64,000 nucleotides of DNA from Sulfurimonas sp. GTDB taxonomy: Bacteria; Campylobacterota; Campylobacteria; Campylobacterales; Sulfurimonadaceae. Both the position numbers and the translations under genes were made by a program. The notes under the pieces are model-generated. The model ran no database searches. It saw nothing but the letters and a program-made list of their open reading frames with translations, and was not told the DNA's origin. Of the stretch, positions 45,327-54,211 are shown in pieces. Within the stretch, counting starts at the first letter, position 1. Every line of letters starts with the position of its first letter. The stretch is from NCBI GenBank assembly GCA_028687935.1, contig JAQTZE010000008.1, positions 53,841 to 117,840 on the forward strand, in the 5' to 3' direction.

Positions 45327-46484
45327 TTAAAGAGCTAAATACTCTTTAATTGCGTCTACTTTATCTGTTACTTCCCAAGTGAAACCCTCTTCTTCACGGC
45401 CAAAGTGACCATAAGCAGCAGTTTTTCTATAGATAGGTCGTAAAAGGTCAAGTGAAGTGATGATACCTTTTGGAGATAAATCAAAAATATGTTTTACACA
45501 CTCTTCGATCTTCTCTTCAGGAACAACACCTGTACCATGAGTATCTACCATGATAGATACAGGTTTAGCAACACCGATTGCGTATGCTACTTGGATAGTT
45601 GCTTTATCACATGCGCCCGAAGCAACAAGGTTTTTAGCAACCCATCTCGCAGCGTATGCCGCACTTCTATCTACCTTGGTTGGATCCTTACCACTAAACG
45701 CACCACCACCATGAGGACAGCTTCCACCGTATGTATCTACGATGATTTTTCGCCCAGTAAGCCCAGCATCACCTTGCGGTCCGCCGATTACAAATTTTCC
45801 CGTCGGATTGATATGAAAAACAGTGCTTTCACTGAGTAGTTCGGCAGGAATAACTTTTCGTATGACTTCATTAATAACATCTTCGTGAATTTTCTCTTGA
45901 GAAACATCAGGAGCATGCTGCGTAGAGACAACAACTGTCTCAACAGAAACAGGCTTATCTCCTACATATTTCACACTTATTTGCGCTTTTCCATCAGGGC
46001 GAAGATAAGGAATAATCCCTTCTTTTCGTACTTCTGCAAGCTTTTGTGTCAAACGATGTGCCAAATAAATAGGCAGAGGCATCAAAACATCTGTTTCACG
46101 ACATGCGTAACCAAACATCAAACCTTGGTCACCTGCACCGATTTCACCGTCTGCTTGATCAACACCTTGGTTGATGTCAGGAGACTGCTCGCCTATTCCG
46201 TTTAAAACTGCAGCAGAGCGATAGTCAAAACCGTACGTTGCATCTGTATATCCAATCTCTTGGATAACTTTACGTGCAATCTCTTGCATTGGCGCATACG
46301 CCGTTGTTTTCAGTTCGCCTGCAATTACACAAAAACCATTTGATACCAAAGTTTCACACGCAACACGTGCCTTTGGATCATGTTCAATAATATAATCCAG
46401 AATTGCATCACTGATCTGATCTGCCATCTTATCAGGGTGCCCTTCTGTTACAGACTCTGAGGTAAAAATATACTCTTTCGTCAT
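45327..46484 (-). CDS. metK: S-adenosylmethionine synthetase
   Basis: A 385-residue enzyme making SAM from methionine and ATP. Motifs are [12 protein letters not shown] at the N-terminus, [12 protein letters not shown] in the middle and [19 protein letters not shown]. It supplies SAM for the radical-SAM enzymes and methylations in the cell. It stands alone, with the ferredoxin gene beginning 150 nt downstream. Confidence 0.97.
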   Translation of the reverse strand: MTKEYIFTSESVTEGHPDKMADQISDAILDYIIEHDPKARVACETLVSNGFCVIAGELKTTAYAPMQEIARKVIQEIGYTDATYGFDYRSAAVLNGIGEQSPDINQGVDQADGEIGAGDQGLMFGYACRETDVLMPLPIYLAHRLTQKLAEVRKEGIIPYLRPDGKAQISVKYVGDKPVSVETVVVSTQHAPDVSQEKIHEDVINEVIRKVIPAELLSESTVFHINPTGKFVIGGPQGDAGLTGRKIIVDTYGGSCPHGGGAFSGKDPTKVDRSAAYAARWVAKNLVASGACDKATIQVAYAIGVAKPVSIMVDTHGTGVVPEEKIEECVKHIFDLSPKGIITSLDLLRPIYRKTAAYGHFGREEEGFTWEVTDKVDAIKEYLAL

Positions 46485-46572
46485 CGATTTTCCTTATTGA
46501 GATATAGAGTCTAGCTCCATAAATCGAGAGAATTGTAACCGATTAATCTAAAGAAAAAGTTTATGCATACAA

Positions 46573-48627
46573 CTAATATTCTAAAAGTTGTTTCAGAAGT
46601 TCATCATAACTGTGTAGCGTTTGTTCTATCGTCTGAATATCAAACGCATCGATGGCTCCATGCAACTTTGAAACATACTCATCCAGCAATGCGACATCAA
46701 ATTCTAAAGCCAATGTTTCAACTTCCTGCGTAAAATCTTTAATATCTGACATGCTGTTTGTCTCTATTGCTTTGAGCTGTGCTTGTTTGATTTCACCAGA
46801 GAGCAGTTGCAAAATATTTGAGAGGTTGGGCTTTGTCTTCTCGCTCATCACGATTTTTGTTTTTTGCTCCTTGAGCTCATCGCCAATAATCTCAAACGCC
46901 AAGAATTTACTCAGCTCTTCAAAAAGCTCATATTGAAGCACTGGTTTTCTTAAAAAACCATCAAAATATTTTCTTTTGGATGATTCATCTCTATCTTGCA
47001 TAACTGAAGCAGTCAAGGCGATTATAGGGATTTGAGATATTTTTTTGATTTGCATCGCCGCTTCATATCCATTCATGATAGGCATTCTAATATCCATTAA
47101 AATCAAATCTGGATTTTCTGTATGAAATTTTTCAATAGCATCAGCTCCATTTACCGCGGTTATGACTTCAATATTGCTGTTTTCAAAGTTCTTTACTATT
47201 AACTGGCGATTATCTTCTATATCATCAGCGATCAATATTTTTGCTTTTTTGAAACGTATCTTTCTCTTTTCTCTGGATAACTTTTCATCTGCGTTTTGTG
47301 CAACAGCCAAAGATGAAATATCTACCCCAAACAGTACGACAGTAAATGTACTTCCTTTGCCCTCTTCACTTTGTAGAGATATTTTTCCGTTCATCATCCT
47401 AGTTAAACGCTTTGATATCGACAAACCGAGTCCCGTACCGCCATACTTTCGATTATCTTGCCCTTCATGCTGCTCAAACTCTTCAAATATCATCTGACTC
47501 TGTGAAGATTCGATGCCTATGCCCGTATCTTCTACCAATATCTCTAAATCCAATTTTGATAAATGCTCATCTACATTTAAGCCATGCACACGCAACTTCA
47601 CATATCCGCTTTGCGTGAACTTCACTGCGTTTCCTATAAGATTCAATAAAATCTGGCGTAGTCGTATCTCATCAAGCAACAAACTTTTTGGTATATTTTC
47701 ATCGATTTCTAAATAGAAATCCAATCCTTTACTTTTGACATTCAAAGTAAAAATCGATGCTATCTCATTACATAGCTTACTTATATCTGTAGGATTTTTA
47801 TGTATCTGCAGCTTTCCTGCTTCGATTTTTGAGAGATCAAGGATATCATTGATTAGTGTGAGGAGTGTTCTACTTGCTGATTGGATGGTCTTCACATACG
47901 ATTTCAAACGCGGCTCTACAATCTGTTCATTTAAAAGTTCCGTAAATCCTATGATAGCGTTCATCGGCGTTCGTATCTCATGACTCATGTTGGCTAAAAA
48001 TTCTGATTTGGATCTGTTTGCTTGTTCTGCAATCTCTTTTGCCTCGCTCAAGGATTTCTCTAACTCAAGGCGCTTAGTCATATCATAGCTTATAGACAAG
48101 AGCATCTCTTTTTTAGCGTATCTGATAGGCGAGACAGAAAGCATCCTAAAAACTTCTGCGTTTGCTCCTTTAAACTTGAGCAGTTTTTTATCTACAAAAC
48201 CTTTTGCTTTGAGTTCCAAGAGGACCTCTTCTCTCTCCTTTGGATCAACATAATAATCAGCTGCGTTTATAGTCTCTAAATCTACTTCTTGAATTTCGTA
48301 GTCATCTAGAACGCGCTTATTTACAAGATGTACTTTACCATCATAAGAACTTACGATAACATGCAGAGGGATAGTATCGATCAGCGTTCGCATCTGCAAC
48401 ACACTCTCTTTTAGCTCTTCTTCTATTGTCTGACGTCTATTCATTTCGAGCGATAATTTTCTATTCAAATAAAGTGTTCCGACTATCATCAGAAGAAGAA
48501 CAATTCCTGTTTGATAAAAAAGAGAGTAGTCATGGGCTTGTTTCACTGTGACATGAATCCATTTATTGTTAATTTTTTCTCGCTCGGCTTCACTTATCGT
48601 TTGCAATACTTTATTAATAATCCCCAA
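46573..48627 (-). CDS. Hybrid sensor histidine kinase missing its N-terminal sensor (BvgS-like remnant)
   Basis: As read, a 684-residue protein from a TTG start. Its first 25 residues (INKVLQTISEAEREKINNKW) match the final helix of a periplasmic SBP_bac_3 domain, which in BvgS/EvgS-type kinases precedes the membrane helix (here about 35-53). A PAS domain, phosphoacceptor box MSHEIRTPMNAIIGF, ATPase domain (GTGLGLSISKRL), receiver (ILIADDIEDNR; LMDIRMPIMNGY) and a helical C-terminal region follow. The frame is closed by a TAG 18 nt upstream of the TTG, and the 210 nt before the divergent peroxiredoxin gene encode no remaining sensor. It is probably an N-terminally deleted gene, expressed or decaying. 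Confidence 0.8.
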   Translation of the reverse strand: MGIINKVLQTISEAEREKINNKWIHVTVKQAHDYSLFYQTGIVLLLMIVGTLYLNRKLSLEMNRRQTIEEELKESVLQMRTLIDTIPLHVIVSSYDGKVHLVNKRVLDDYEIQEVDLETINAADYYVDPKEREEVLLELKAKGFVDKKLLKFKGANAEVFRMLSVSPIRYAKKEMLLSISYDMTKRLELEKSLSEAKEIAEQANRSKSEFLANMSHEIRTPMNAIIGFTELLNEQIVEPRLKSYVKTIQSASRTLLTLINDILDLSKIEAGKLQIHKNPTDISKLCNEIASIFTLNVKSKGLDFYLEIDENIPKSLLLDEIRLRQILLNLIGNAVKFTQSGYVKLRVHGLNVDEHLSKLDLEILVEDTGIGIESSQSQMIFEEFEQHEGQDNRKYGGTGLGLSISKRLTRMMNGKISLQSEEGKGSTFTVVLFGVDISSLAVAQNADEKLSREKRKIRFKKAKILIADDIEDNRQLIVKNFENSNIEVITAVNGADAIEKFHTENPDLILMDIRMPIMNGYEAAMQIKKISQIPIIALTASVMQDRDESSKRKYFDGFLRKPVLQYELFEELSKFLAFEIIGDELKEQKTKIVMSEKTKPNLSNILQLLSGEIKQAQLKAIETNSMSDIKDFTQEVETLALEFDVALLDEYVSKLHGAIDAFDIQTIEQTLHSYDELLKQLLEY

Positions 48628-48838
48628 TAAGATTGTATGCTCCTATTGTAACAATATCTTATGGTTGAAGTTATAGTTTACTTTTCCTGCTATCTGCTTT
48701 TTGTTGATGCATTGAGTCTATCTTTTAAAAGATAAAAATTTTCCTTAAATAATATTACTTATTCGTTCCATCAGATTTGTATTAATATTTTTTTGTTACA
48801 CTACCGCACATTAAATTTAAACCCCCAAAGGAATATAT

Positions 48839-49435
48839 ATGTTAGTAACAAATCCAGCTCCAGACTTCACAGCAACTACAGTTTTAGCAGACGGCTCAAT
48901 CGTAGAAAACTTCAAATTATCAGAAAACTTAGGTGAAAAAGGTACAGTACTTTTCTTCTACCCACTTGACTTTACATTTGTTTGTCCTTCAGAAATCATT
49001 GCGTTTTCACACAGAATCGAAGATTTCAAAAGCCGTGGTGTGAATGTTATCGGTGTATCAGTTGATAGCCAATTCTCACACTTTGCATGGAGAGAAACTC
49101 CAGTAAATAGCGGTGGTATCGGTCGTATCAAATACCCACTCGTAGCAGACCTTACAAAACAAATCTCTAAAGATTATGATGTACTTTTCGGTGAAGCAGT
49201 TGCTCTTCGTGGTTCATTCCTTATCGATGGTAAAGGTATTGTTCGTCACGCAGTTATCAATGATTTACCACTTGGCCGTAACATCGATGAGATGATCCGT
49301 ATGGTTGACGCAATGCAGTTTACTGATGAGCATGGTGAAGTTTGTGCTGCTGGTTGGCAAAAAGGTGACGAAGGTATGAAAGCATCTACTGAGGGTGTTG
49401 CTGAGTACTTAGCGAAGCACGAGAACGACCTCTAG
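48839..49435 (+). CDS. 2-Cys peroxiredoxin (AhpC/Prx1 type)
   Basis: A 198-residue thiol peroxidase reducing hydrogen peroxide and organic peroxides. Peroxidatic Cys is in DFTFVCPSEI near residue 50, and the resolving Cys in GEVCAAGWQKG near residue 170. It is the dominant antioxidant type in Campylobacterota (tsaA/ahpC). AAAGGAATATAT precedes the ATG, and a strong terminator follows, so it is monocistronic. Codon use is that of a highly expressed gene. Confidence 0.94.
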   Translation: MLVTNPAPDFTATTVLADGSIVENFKLSENLGEKGTVLFFYPLDFTFVCPSEIIAFSHRIEDFKSRGVNVIGVSVDSQFSHFAWRETPVNSGGIGRIKYPLVADLTKQISKDYDVLFGEAVALRGSFLIDGKGIVRHAVINDLPLGRNIDEMIRMVDAMQFTDEHGEVCAAGWQKGDEGMKASTEGVAEYLAKHENDL

Positions 49436-49447
49436 TCATTCTCTTTT

Positions 49448-49478
49448 GACTCTCACATCTTCGTGAGGGTCTTTTTTT
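49448..49478 (+). terminator. Rho-independent terminator of the peroxiredoxin gene
   Basis: GACTCTCAC and GTGAGGGTC form a 9-bp stem (one T-G pair) with a 6-nt loop, followed by seven T residues. It begins 13 nt after the stop codon: a textbook terminator. Confidence 0.92.
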
Positions 49479-49492
49479 AATTTTACTTCTTT

Positions 49493-49630
49493 TTACTCAT
49501 TATCCAGACTTTGTATCGCCTCATTTGACGAATTTGTAGCCCTGTCGTAATAGTGATCTTTAGGTGTACTTGCACATGCGGTGAAGCCTATTGCTATCAT
49601 TACATATAAAATTACTGCTATTTTATTCAT
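49493..49630 (-). CDS. Very small lipoprotein (45 residues)
   Basis: A short reading frame read directly from the sequence: MNKIAVILYVMIAIGFTACA, then a hydrophilic tail ending AIQSLDNE and TAA. Residues 4-16 are hydrophobic, and FTAC is a good lipobox with Cys19. GGAG stands 10 nt upstream of the ATG. The mature lipopeptide would be about 27 residues, rich in Asn, Asp and Ser. Similar mini-lipoproteins occur beside many Campylobacterota genes; the function is unknown. Confidence 0.7.
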   Translation of the reverse strand: MNKIAVILYVMIAIGFTACASTPKDHYYDRATNSSNEAIQSLDNE

Positions 49631-49678
49631 TGCGTTTCTCCATATTGATTTATTTTCACATTATAGCAAACGCAGTGT

Positions 49679-50941
49679 TTATATTAACTCGAGCGTAAAA
49701 TCTATTGCCTTTTTATTGACAAAAATAAGGGCATGCCACTGCATCTTTGGCGCGATGAGGGTGAGTCTTTTGGGGTTGGAACTTCTTGAGAGTGCCACAT
49801 AAAACTGAGAAGGGGCAAATATTTCGTTTGTCTCGATGATAAGATCTTCGATGCTCATGCCCTGTGATTTATGAATTGTAATCGCAAACGCAAGCTTGAT
49901 GGGAAACTGATAGATGGTAAACGCAGGCTCTTCAACAAGTTCTTTCTTTCCATCTATCGTTTTTTCCTTCCAGAGCGTCTTACTTTGAGCGACTGCTTCA
50001 AGTTTGACTACTTTTGCGTCCGCTTTTTGTACATAGACATAGCCCGTTTCGACATTGATAACAACTCCGCGCTCACCGTTAAAATAGTTCCACGAATTTC
50101 GGGTAAAGAGTACAGGCGCGCCGACTTTGAGAGAGAGCTCTTTTTCGATACGTGCATCATCCATAAAACGCAGCACCTCTTTGTCGCTTGAAGATTGCAG
50201 GTGTTTGATAATCTGTGCTTCTTTGATAAAAAGCTCATTTTCTATCGATGCGAGCTGCGTTTTGTTATGAAACGCAGCGCTTGCGTTTTTGCCAAATAAA
50301 AAGGTAAATTTATCCAGCTCATGTGGCAAAGGCTTGATAAACTCATTGAGTTCATTATGAATAGTTTCATCAATATGCCCAAAACGAATCTCATTTAAAA
50401 GCTCTATAAATTGCTTATCATCCGTTCTGTAAACATGAGTGAGTTCAATTCTGGAAAATTCAAAGCTCTCCCACACACTTGACTCAAAGGCAAAAGAGAC
50501 TTCGCTACTGCCTCGCACAACGGGAGGAAGCTGCAAAAAATCCCCAACAATAAGAAGAACACCCCGAAAATCAGCTTGCTTGAGCCTAAGCTGTATCATC
50601 TCAAAGAGTTTATCACTCACCATCGATATCTCATCTATGACGATAAGATCCATCAAAGATATGAGCTTTTTTATCTTGTTTTTTATCTCAAATTTACCGT
50701 TTAGCTCCAGTTCTTTGACGTCACTAGCGATACCAAGATCCAAAAAACTGTGCAGAGTCTGTCCTCCGATAAGTGTTGCTGCCATCCCAGTTGAAGCGAG
50801 CTTTGCCACTTTTTTGGCTTCGGATTCAAAGGCTTTGATGACCTCTTTGGTGATGGTTGTCTTGCCGACTCCTGCACCTCCCGTCAAGAAGACACTTTGT
50901 TTTTGTTTGAGTGTAGTGATAATTGTATTGAGAGTATCCAT
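49679..50941 (-). CDS. PIF1-like superfamily 1B DNA helicase
   Basis: A 420-residue helicase of the PIF1/RecD-like group: motif I GGAGVGKTT at residues 21-29, motif II DEISMVS, motif III GDFLQLPPV, a Q/R-rich YVALSRSSNPKRL motif VI and AITIHKSQGMS (motif V). PIF1 helicases act on forked, G4 or stalled replication DNA 5' to 3'. There is no N-terminal RecD nuclease-partner domain. It is 21 nt downstream of the VWA gene in the same strand. Three exact AAACGCAG copies and one inverse copy are inside, two of them as an inverted pair. Confidence 0.9.
   Translation of the reverse strand: MDTLNTIITTLKQKQSVFLTGGAGVGKTTITKEVIKAFESEAKKVAKLASTGMAATLIGGQTLHSFLDLGIASDVKELELNGKFEIKNKIKKLISLMDLIVIDEISMVSDKLFEMIQLRLKQADFRGVLLIVGDFLQLPPVVRGSSEVSFAFESSVWESFEFSRIELTHVYRTDDKQFIELLNEIRFGHIDETIHNELNEFIKPLPHELDKFTFLFGKNASAAFHNKTQLASIENELFIKEAQIIKHLQSSSDKEVLRFMDDARIEKELSLKVGAPVLFTRNSWNYFNGERGVVINVETGYVYVQKADAKVVKLEAVAQSKTLWKEKTIDGKKELVEEPAFTIYQFPIKLAFAITIHKSQGMSIEDLIIETNEIFAPSQFYVALSRSSNPKRLTLIAPKMQWHALIFVNKKAIDFTLELI
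50254..50278. repeat. Inverted pair of AAACGCAG 8-mers inside the PIF1-like gene
   Basis: GCTGCGTTT (50254-50262) and AAACGCAGC (50270-50278) form a perfect 9-bp inverted repeat with a 7-nt loop inside coding sequence, so it is not explained by terminator function. A further TTGCGTTT follows at 50282. Confidence 0.7.
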
Positions 50942-50962
50942 GGGGGAATTATATTCTAATTT

Positions 50963-52117
50963 TCAAAGAAGAATAAGCTCCCCAAAAGGAACTTCTTTTT
51001 CTTGTGCGCTTATCCATTTGACATCATAACTCGGCGCTGCGTTTGGAAAAATGCCCTCAAGATCACTAAAATATAAGAGCAACTTCACATCATCAAAGTT
51101 TTGTTCTACAAACGCAAACACGGGTCTAAAATCCGTTCCCGCGCCGCCCGTAATATCACACTCCAAAGTATCTCCACTATAAAAAGTCTGATGCGAGTTT
51201 ATCTTCTCATCACAGACAAGCAGCTCTATCTCATAGCGCGCGACGAGGCTCATCAAAAAATTGACCTCACTCAAAAACTGACCCAAAAGCACATCATCGA
51301 TAGAACCAGAAGAGTCGATCACCACGACAAGGCGAAAGGTTTGACTCACATTTGATGGGAGATAAATGCCTTGAGAGAGGAGTTTTTTACTCGGAGGAAG
51401 CAGCGTGTAGTCATCGCGAAAATGTCTGTCAATGGCGGATTTGAGTTCATCTTGCCAGTTGATCTTTCCGATAAAATCGATACTAAAAAACCGCTCAATT
51501 GCAGCAGGCGCTTCTCTTTTTTTGAATTCACGTTCTAAAAGTGAGATAGCCTCTTCTGCTAAGAGTTGCTCTTGTAAAAGCTCTTCTTGGAGTATTTGTT
51601 CACGCTCTAGCTGCGTTTGAGGCTCTTGCTGCGTTTTGTTCTCTTTCTCTTTTTTATTTTCTTGCACATCTGCCGCGTCGTCTGCTTCGTATTCGAGATT
51701 GTCCTCTTCACGGATCATATCAGATTTGAGTTCGGCGTAGATTTCCTCAGCATACATCCCAGCAAATCGCACTCGATACTGCGCGCCGTAGGGTAAATCC
51801 AGACCATTTTGCACCAGCATATCATTGATCGCCATATCCGTCGCCATCTGCCACAACCAACCGCTGCGACCATTTTTACGCTGCTCATGTGCCAGTGAAA
51901 TATGCATCGCCCCATTTGCCAAAACAAACTCCAACTCACTCACACTCGCCTCTTCCAAAAATGCAGTGCTATACTCTACTTTTTTTCCATCACTCCGAAA
52001 TGCCTGAATATCATCATTGCAAACCAACTCCAGCCGCGAAGCCAGCGTGCCAAAATAAGGATAATCGACCAAAAGTTTCGCTTTTGCCTGAGAGATTTTG
52101 TTGTGTAGGTTTTGCAA
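50963..52117 (-). CDS. DUF2201/VWA-like metallopeptidase-related protein
   Basis: A 384-residue protein with an N-terminal putative metallopeptidase-like region (GAMHISLAHEQR near residue 90; WQMATDMAINDML) and a C-terminal VWA-like domain (VVVIDSSGSIDD near residue 265, a MIDAS-type motif; TGGAGTDFRPVF). The linker at 145-200 is rich in Glu/Gln. The start is TTG with AAGG upstream. Such proteins are partners of MoxR AAA ATPases; a MoxR gene lies at 53212-54201. It is divergent from the TerC-like gene with 106 nt between. Confidence 0.82.
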   Translation of the reverse strand: MQNLHNKISQAKAKLLVDYPYFGTLASRLELVCNDDIQAFRSDGKKVEYSTAFLEEASVSELEFVLANGAMHISLAHEQRKNGRSGWLWQMATDMAINDMLVQNGLDLPYGAQYRVRFAGMYAEEIYAELKSDMIREEDNLEYEADDAADVQENKKEKENKTQQEPQTQLEREQILQEELLQEQLLAEEAISLLEREFKKREAPAAIERFFSIDFIGKINWQDELKSAIDRHFRDDYTLLPPSKKLLSQGIYLPSNVSQTFRLVVVIDSSGSIDDVLLGQFLSEVNFLMSLVARYEIELLVCDEKINSHQTFYSGDTLECDITGGAGTDFRPVFAFVEQNFDDVKLLLYFSDLEGIFPNAAPSYDVKWISAQEKEVPFGELILL

Positions 52118-52193
52118 TTGAGAAGCCTTGCGTTTAGTTTATGCTCAATTATAACAAATAAATATTTGCGTGCACTTTGTTTCTTCTCTCCGC

Positions 52194-52199
52194 TATAAT
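52194..52199 (+). promoter_or_regulatory. -10 element of the TerC-like gene
   Basis: TATAAT 24 nt before the chosen ATG at 52224, followed by AAAGGA. It supports the downstream start rather than an ATG at 52170, which would lie upstream of the promoter. Confidence 0.6.
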
Positions 52200-52223
52200 T
52201 CCAAAAAAAATCAAAGGATACAG

Positions 52224-53201
52224 ATGCGCTACTTTTACAGTTCGTTTATCATCATGGCTTTAGGGCTTTTACTCTCGTTTTATCTTGGCGGTCTCACAGC
52301 GATCTACATCACATTTTTGTTGATTATCCTTGAGATTTCACTCTCCTTTGACAATGCCGTTGTAAACGCAAAGGTACTTGCAAAAATGGATCCTATCTGG
52401 CAGAGACGCTTTATCATTTTTGGTATTCCTATAGCTGTTTTTGGGATGCGTTTGCTTTTTCCTTTGGCAATTGTTGCTATCGTCACGGGCATGGGACTTT
52501 TGGAGACACTTGATGTCGCTATGAATGATGCCGCGCGTTATGAGAGTATCCTCAAAAGTACCGAAGGGACTATCTTTGCCTTTGGTGGGGCTTTTTTACT
52601 TATGGTCTTTTTGGATTTCTTTTTTGAAGAGAGAGAAATCAAGTGGCTTGGTGTTATAGAAAACTCTCGTATTCTCAAAAGATTTAGCGGAGTGAGCAAT
52701 ATTGAGCTTATCATCGCTATTATCGTAGGTCTGACACTTGGAGAGGTCACGCAGAGTTTTAGCGTTGTGATGGCGTTTATGTTTGGTGTACTACTGCACT
52801 CACTCCTTGGAATGGTCGATCATTTTCTCTCGAGCGACACGGTAAAAAGCGGTATTGCGGGCTTTATCTATCTTGAGGTTTTGGATGCGAGTTTCTCATT
52901 TGATGGGGTTATCGGTGCGTTTGCGCTGACTAGCAATATTTTCATCATCATGATAGGTCTGGGTGTCGGAGCGATGTTTGTGCGTAGTCTCACTATCTAC
53001 TTTGTGGAGCACAAAACGCTCTCAGAGTTTCACTATCTTGAGCACGGCGCGCATTATGCTATCGGGATTTTGGCGGTTATTATGCTCATGAAGATCACGA
53101 TGCATATCAGCGAACTTGTGACGGGAACTATCGGGATAGGTCTTATCCTTATTGCGTTTTTACACTCTGTGTATGAAAACAAAAAAGCACTCAAGTCCTA
53201 A
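52224..53201 (+). CDS. TerC/DUF475 family integral membrane protein
   Basis: About 325 residues from the ATG at 52224, chosen because the promoter and ribosome-binding site lie just before it. Roughly eight transmembrane helices with acidic residues inside them: LEISLSFDNAVVNAKVL, LEVLDASFSFDGVIGAF and MVFLDFFFEER are TerC/DUF475 signatures. TerC proteins are linked to tellurite resistance and metal or calcium-related stress; some act in Mn export. It lies between a VWA gene and a MoxR gene on the other strand, matching predicted TerC-VWA-MoxR stress modules. Confidence 0.88.
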   Translation: MRYFYSSFIIMALGLLLSFYLGGLTAIYITFLLIILEISLSFDNAVVNAKVLAKMDPIWQRRFIIFGIPIAVFGMRLLFPLAIVAIVTGMGLLETLDVAMNDAARYESILKSTEGTIFAFGGAFLLMVFLDFFFEEREIKWLGVIENSRILKRFSGVSNIELIIAIIVGLTLGEVTQSFSVVMAFMFGVLLHSLLGMVDHFLSSDTVKSGIAGFIYLEVLDASFSFDGVIGAFALTSNIFIIMIGLGVGAMFVRSLTIYFVEHKTLSEFHYLEHGAHYAIGILAVIMLMKITMHISELVTGTIGIGLILIAFLHSVYENKKALKS

Positions 53202-53211
53202 GGGCTTGAGA

Positions 53212-54201
53212 CTAATCCAAAAGATACAAAAACTTCTTCACCCAGCTTTTATATGCTTCTGAGTGTTCCATCGACACACCGTTTCTCTGCAAATCTTGCA
53301 CTATCATCACGGCAAATTCTGGTTTGAGTTCAAGCGAATAGAGAAGTAGATTATCAAGCGTAGAACTATCACGCAAAACGCCACTTACAAGTCCACTGCT
53401 CAGAGCATACAAAACATCCACAGCCTCAGGGTATTCGCCCTTGCCGTTTTGAAGGATTGCGTTTATATCAGGCAATTTATCAATTACTTTTGCAAAGCTC
53501 AAAAAGCTCACAGCGACCTCTTTGCCTACCGCACCGCTGATTGCGTTTAGCACTAAGTTTGCAGGCATACTCGATTTGAGGATGCTATCTACATATTCCC
53601 AACTTCTAGGCGTTGCAAAGCTCTTCGCCTCGCTCTTTGCATCAAATGTGAACAGATGTTCACTCTTGTAAGTGATGTAAGAGATGATGCGTATATCAAG
53701 CGCTTTTTTGTACGCCCACAAACGCCAATCCTCCACATCTACTTCCATTTCAAAGTGTACAAATCTGTTTGCCAAAGGTGCGGGCATACGGTACGTCACA
53801 CCACGATCACCTTCACGATTTCCCGCAGCGACTATCGCCCAACCCTCAGGCAGAGTATATTCACCGACTTTACGGTCAAGTATGAGCTGATACGCCGAAG
53901 CCTGAACCGAAGGTGCTGCGGAGTTGAGCTCATCGAGAAAAAGTATCCCCTCGCCACTGCTTGGCAAAAACGCAGGTGGTGCCCAGAGTGCGGTATGACT
54001 CTCTTTGTCATAAAAAGGAATACCTTTAAGGTCGGTCGGATCCATGAGCGATAAACGCAGGTCGATAAAACCTATTTCTTGTGCATTCGCAATTTGTTTT
54101 ACAATGGAAGATTTTCCTATTCCTGGTGCGCCCCAAAGAAATGTAGGGACTTTTTGCACAACGAGTGCACTTATCGTTTGTGTCAGTTCTGATGCTCTCA
54201 T
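53212..54201 (-). CDS. MoxR-type AAA+ ATPase
   Basis: A 329-residue ATPase with Walker A GAPGIGKSS (residues 25-33), Walker B LFLDELN, sensor 1 AAGNREGD and a conserved NRFVHFE region. MoxR ATPases act as chaperones that load metals or remodel VWA-domain partners; the VWA/DUF2201 protein at 50963-52117 is the likely partner. It is 10 nt downstream of the HEAT-like protein gene and probably co-transcribed with it. It is convergent with the TerC-like gene. Confidence 0.88.
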   Translation of the reverse strand: MRASELTQTISALVVQKVPTFLWGAPGIGKSSIVKQIANAQEIGFIDLRLSLMDPTDLKGIPFYDKESHTALWAPPAFLPSSGEGILFLDELNSAAPSVQASAYQLILDRKVGEYTLPEGWAIVAAGNREGDRGVTYRMPAPLANRFVHFEMEVDVEDWRLWAYKKALDIRIISYITYKSEHLFTFDAKSEAKSFATPRSWEYVDSILKSSMPANLVLNAISGAVGKEVAVSFLSFAKVIDKLPDINAILQNGKGEYPEAVDVLYALSSGLVSGVLRDSSTLDNLLLYSLELKPEFAVMIVQDLQRNGVSMEHSEAYKSWVKKFLYLLD

Positions 54202-54211
54202 TTGTATCCTC

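Noticed and set aside
52170..52223. Extended N-terminus of the TerC-like protein
   Set aside because: The extra codons span a TATAAT promoter and lack a ribosome-binding site; the ATG at 52224 has both signals placed correctly.
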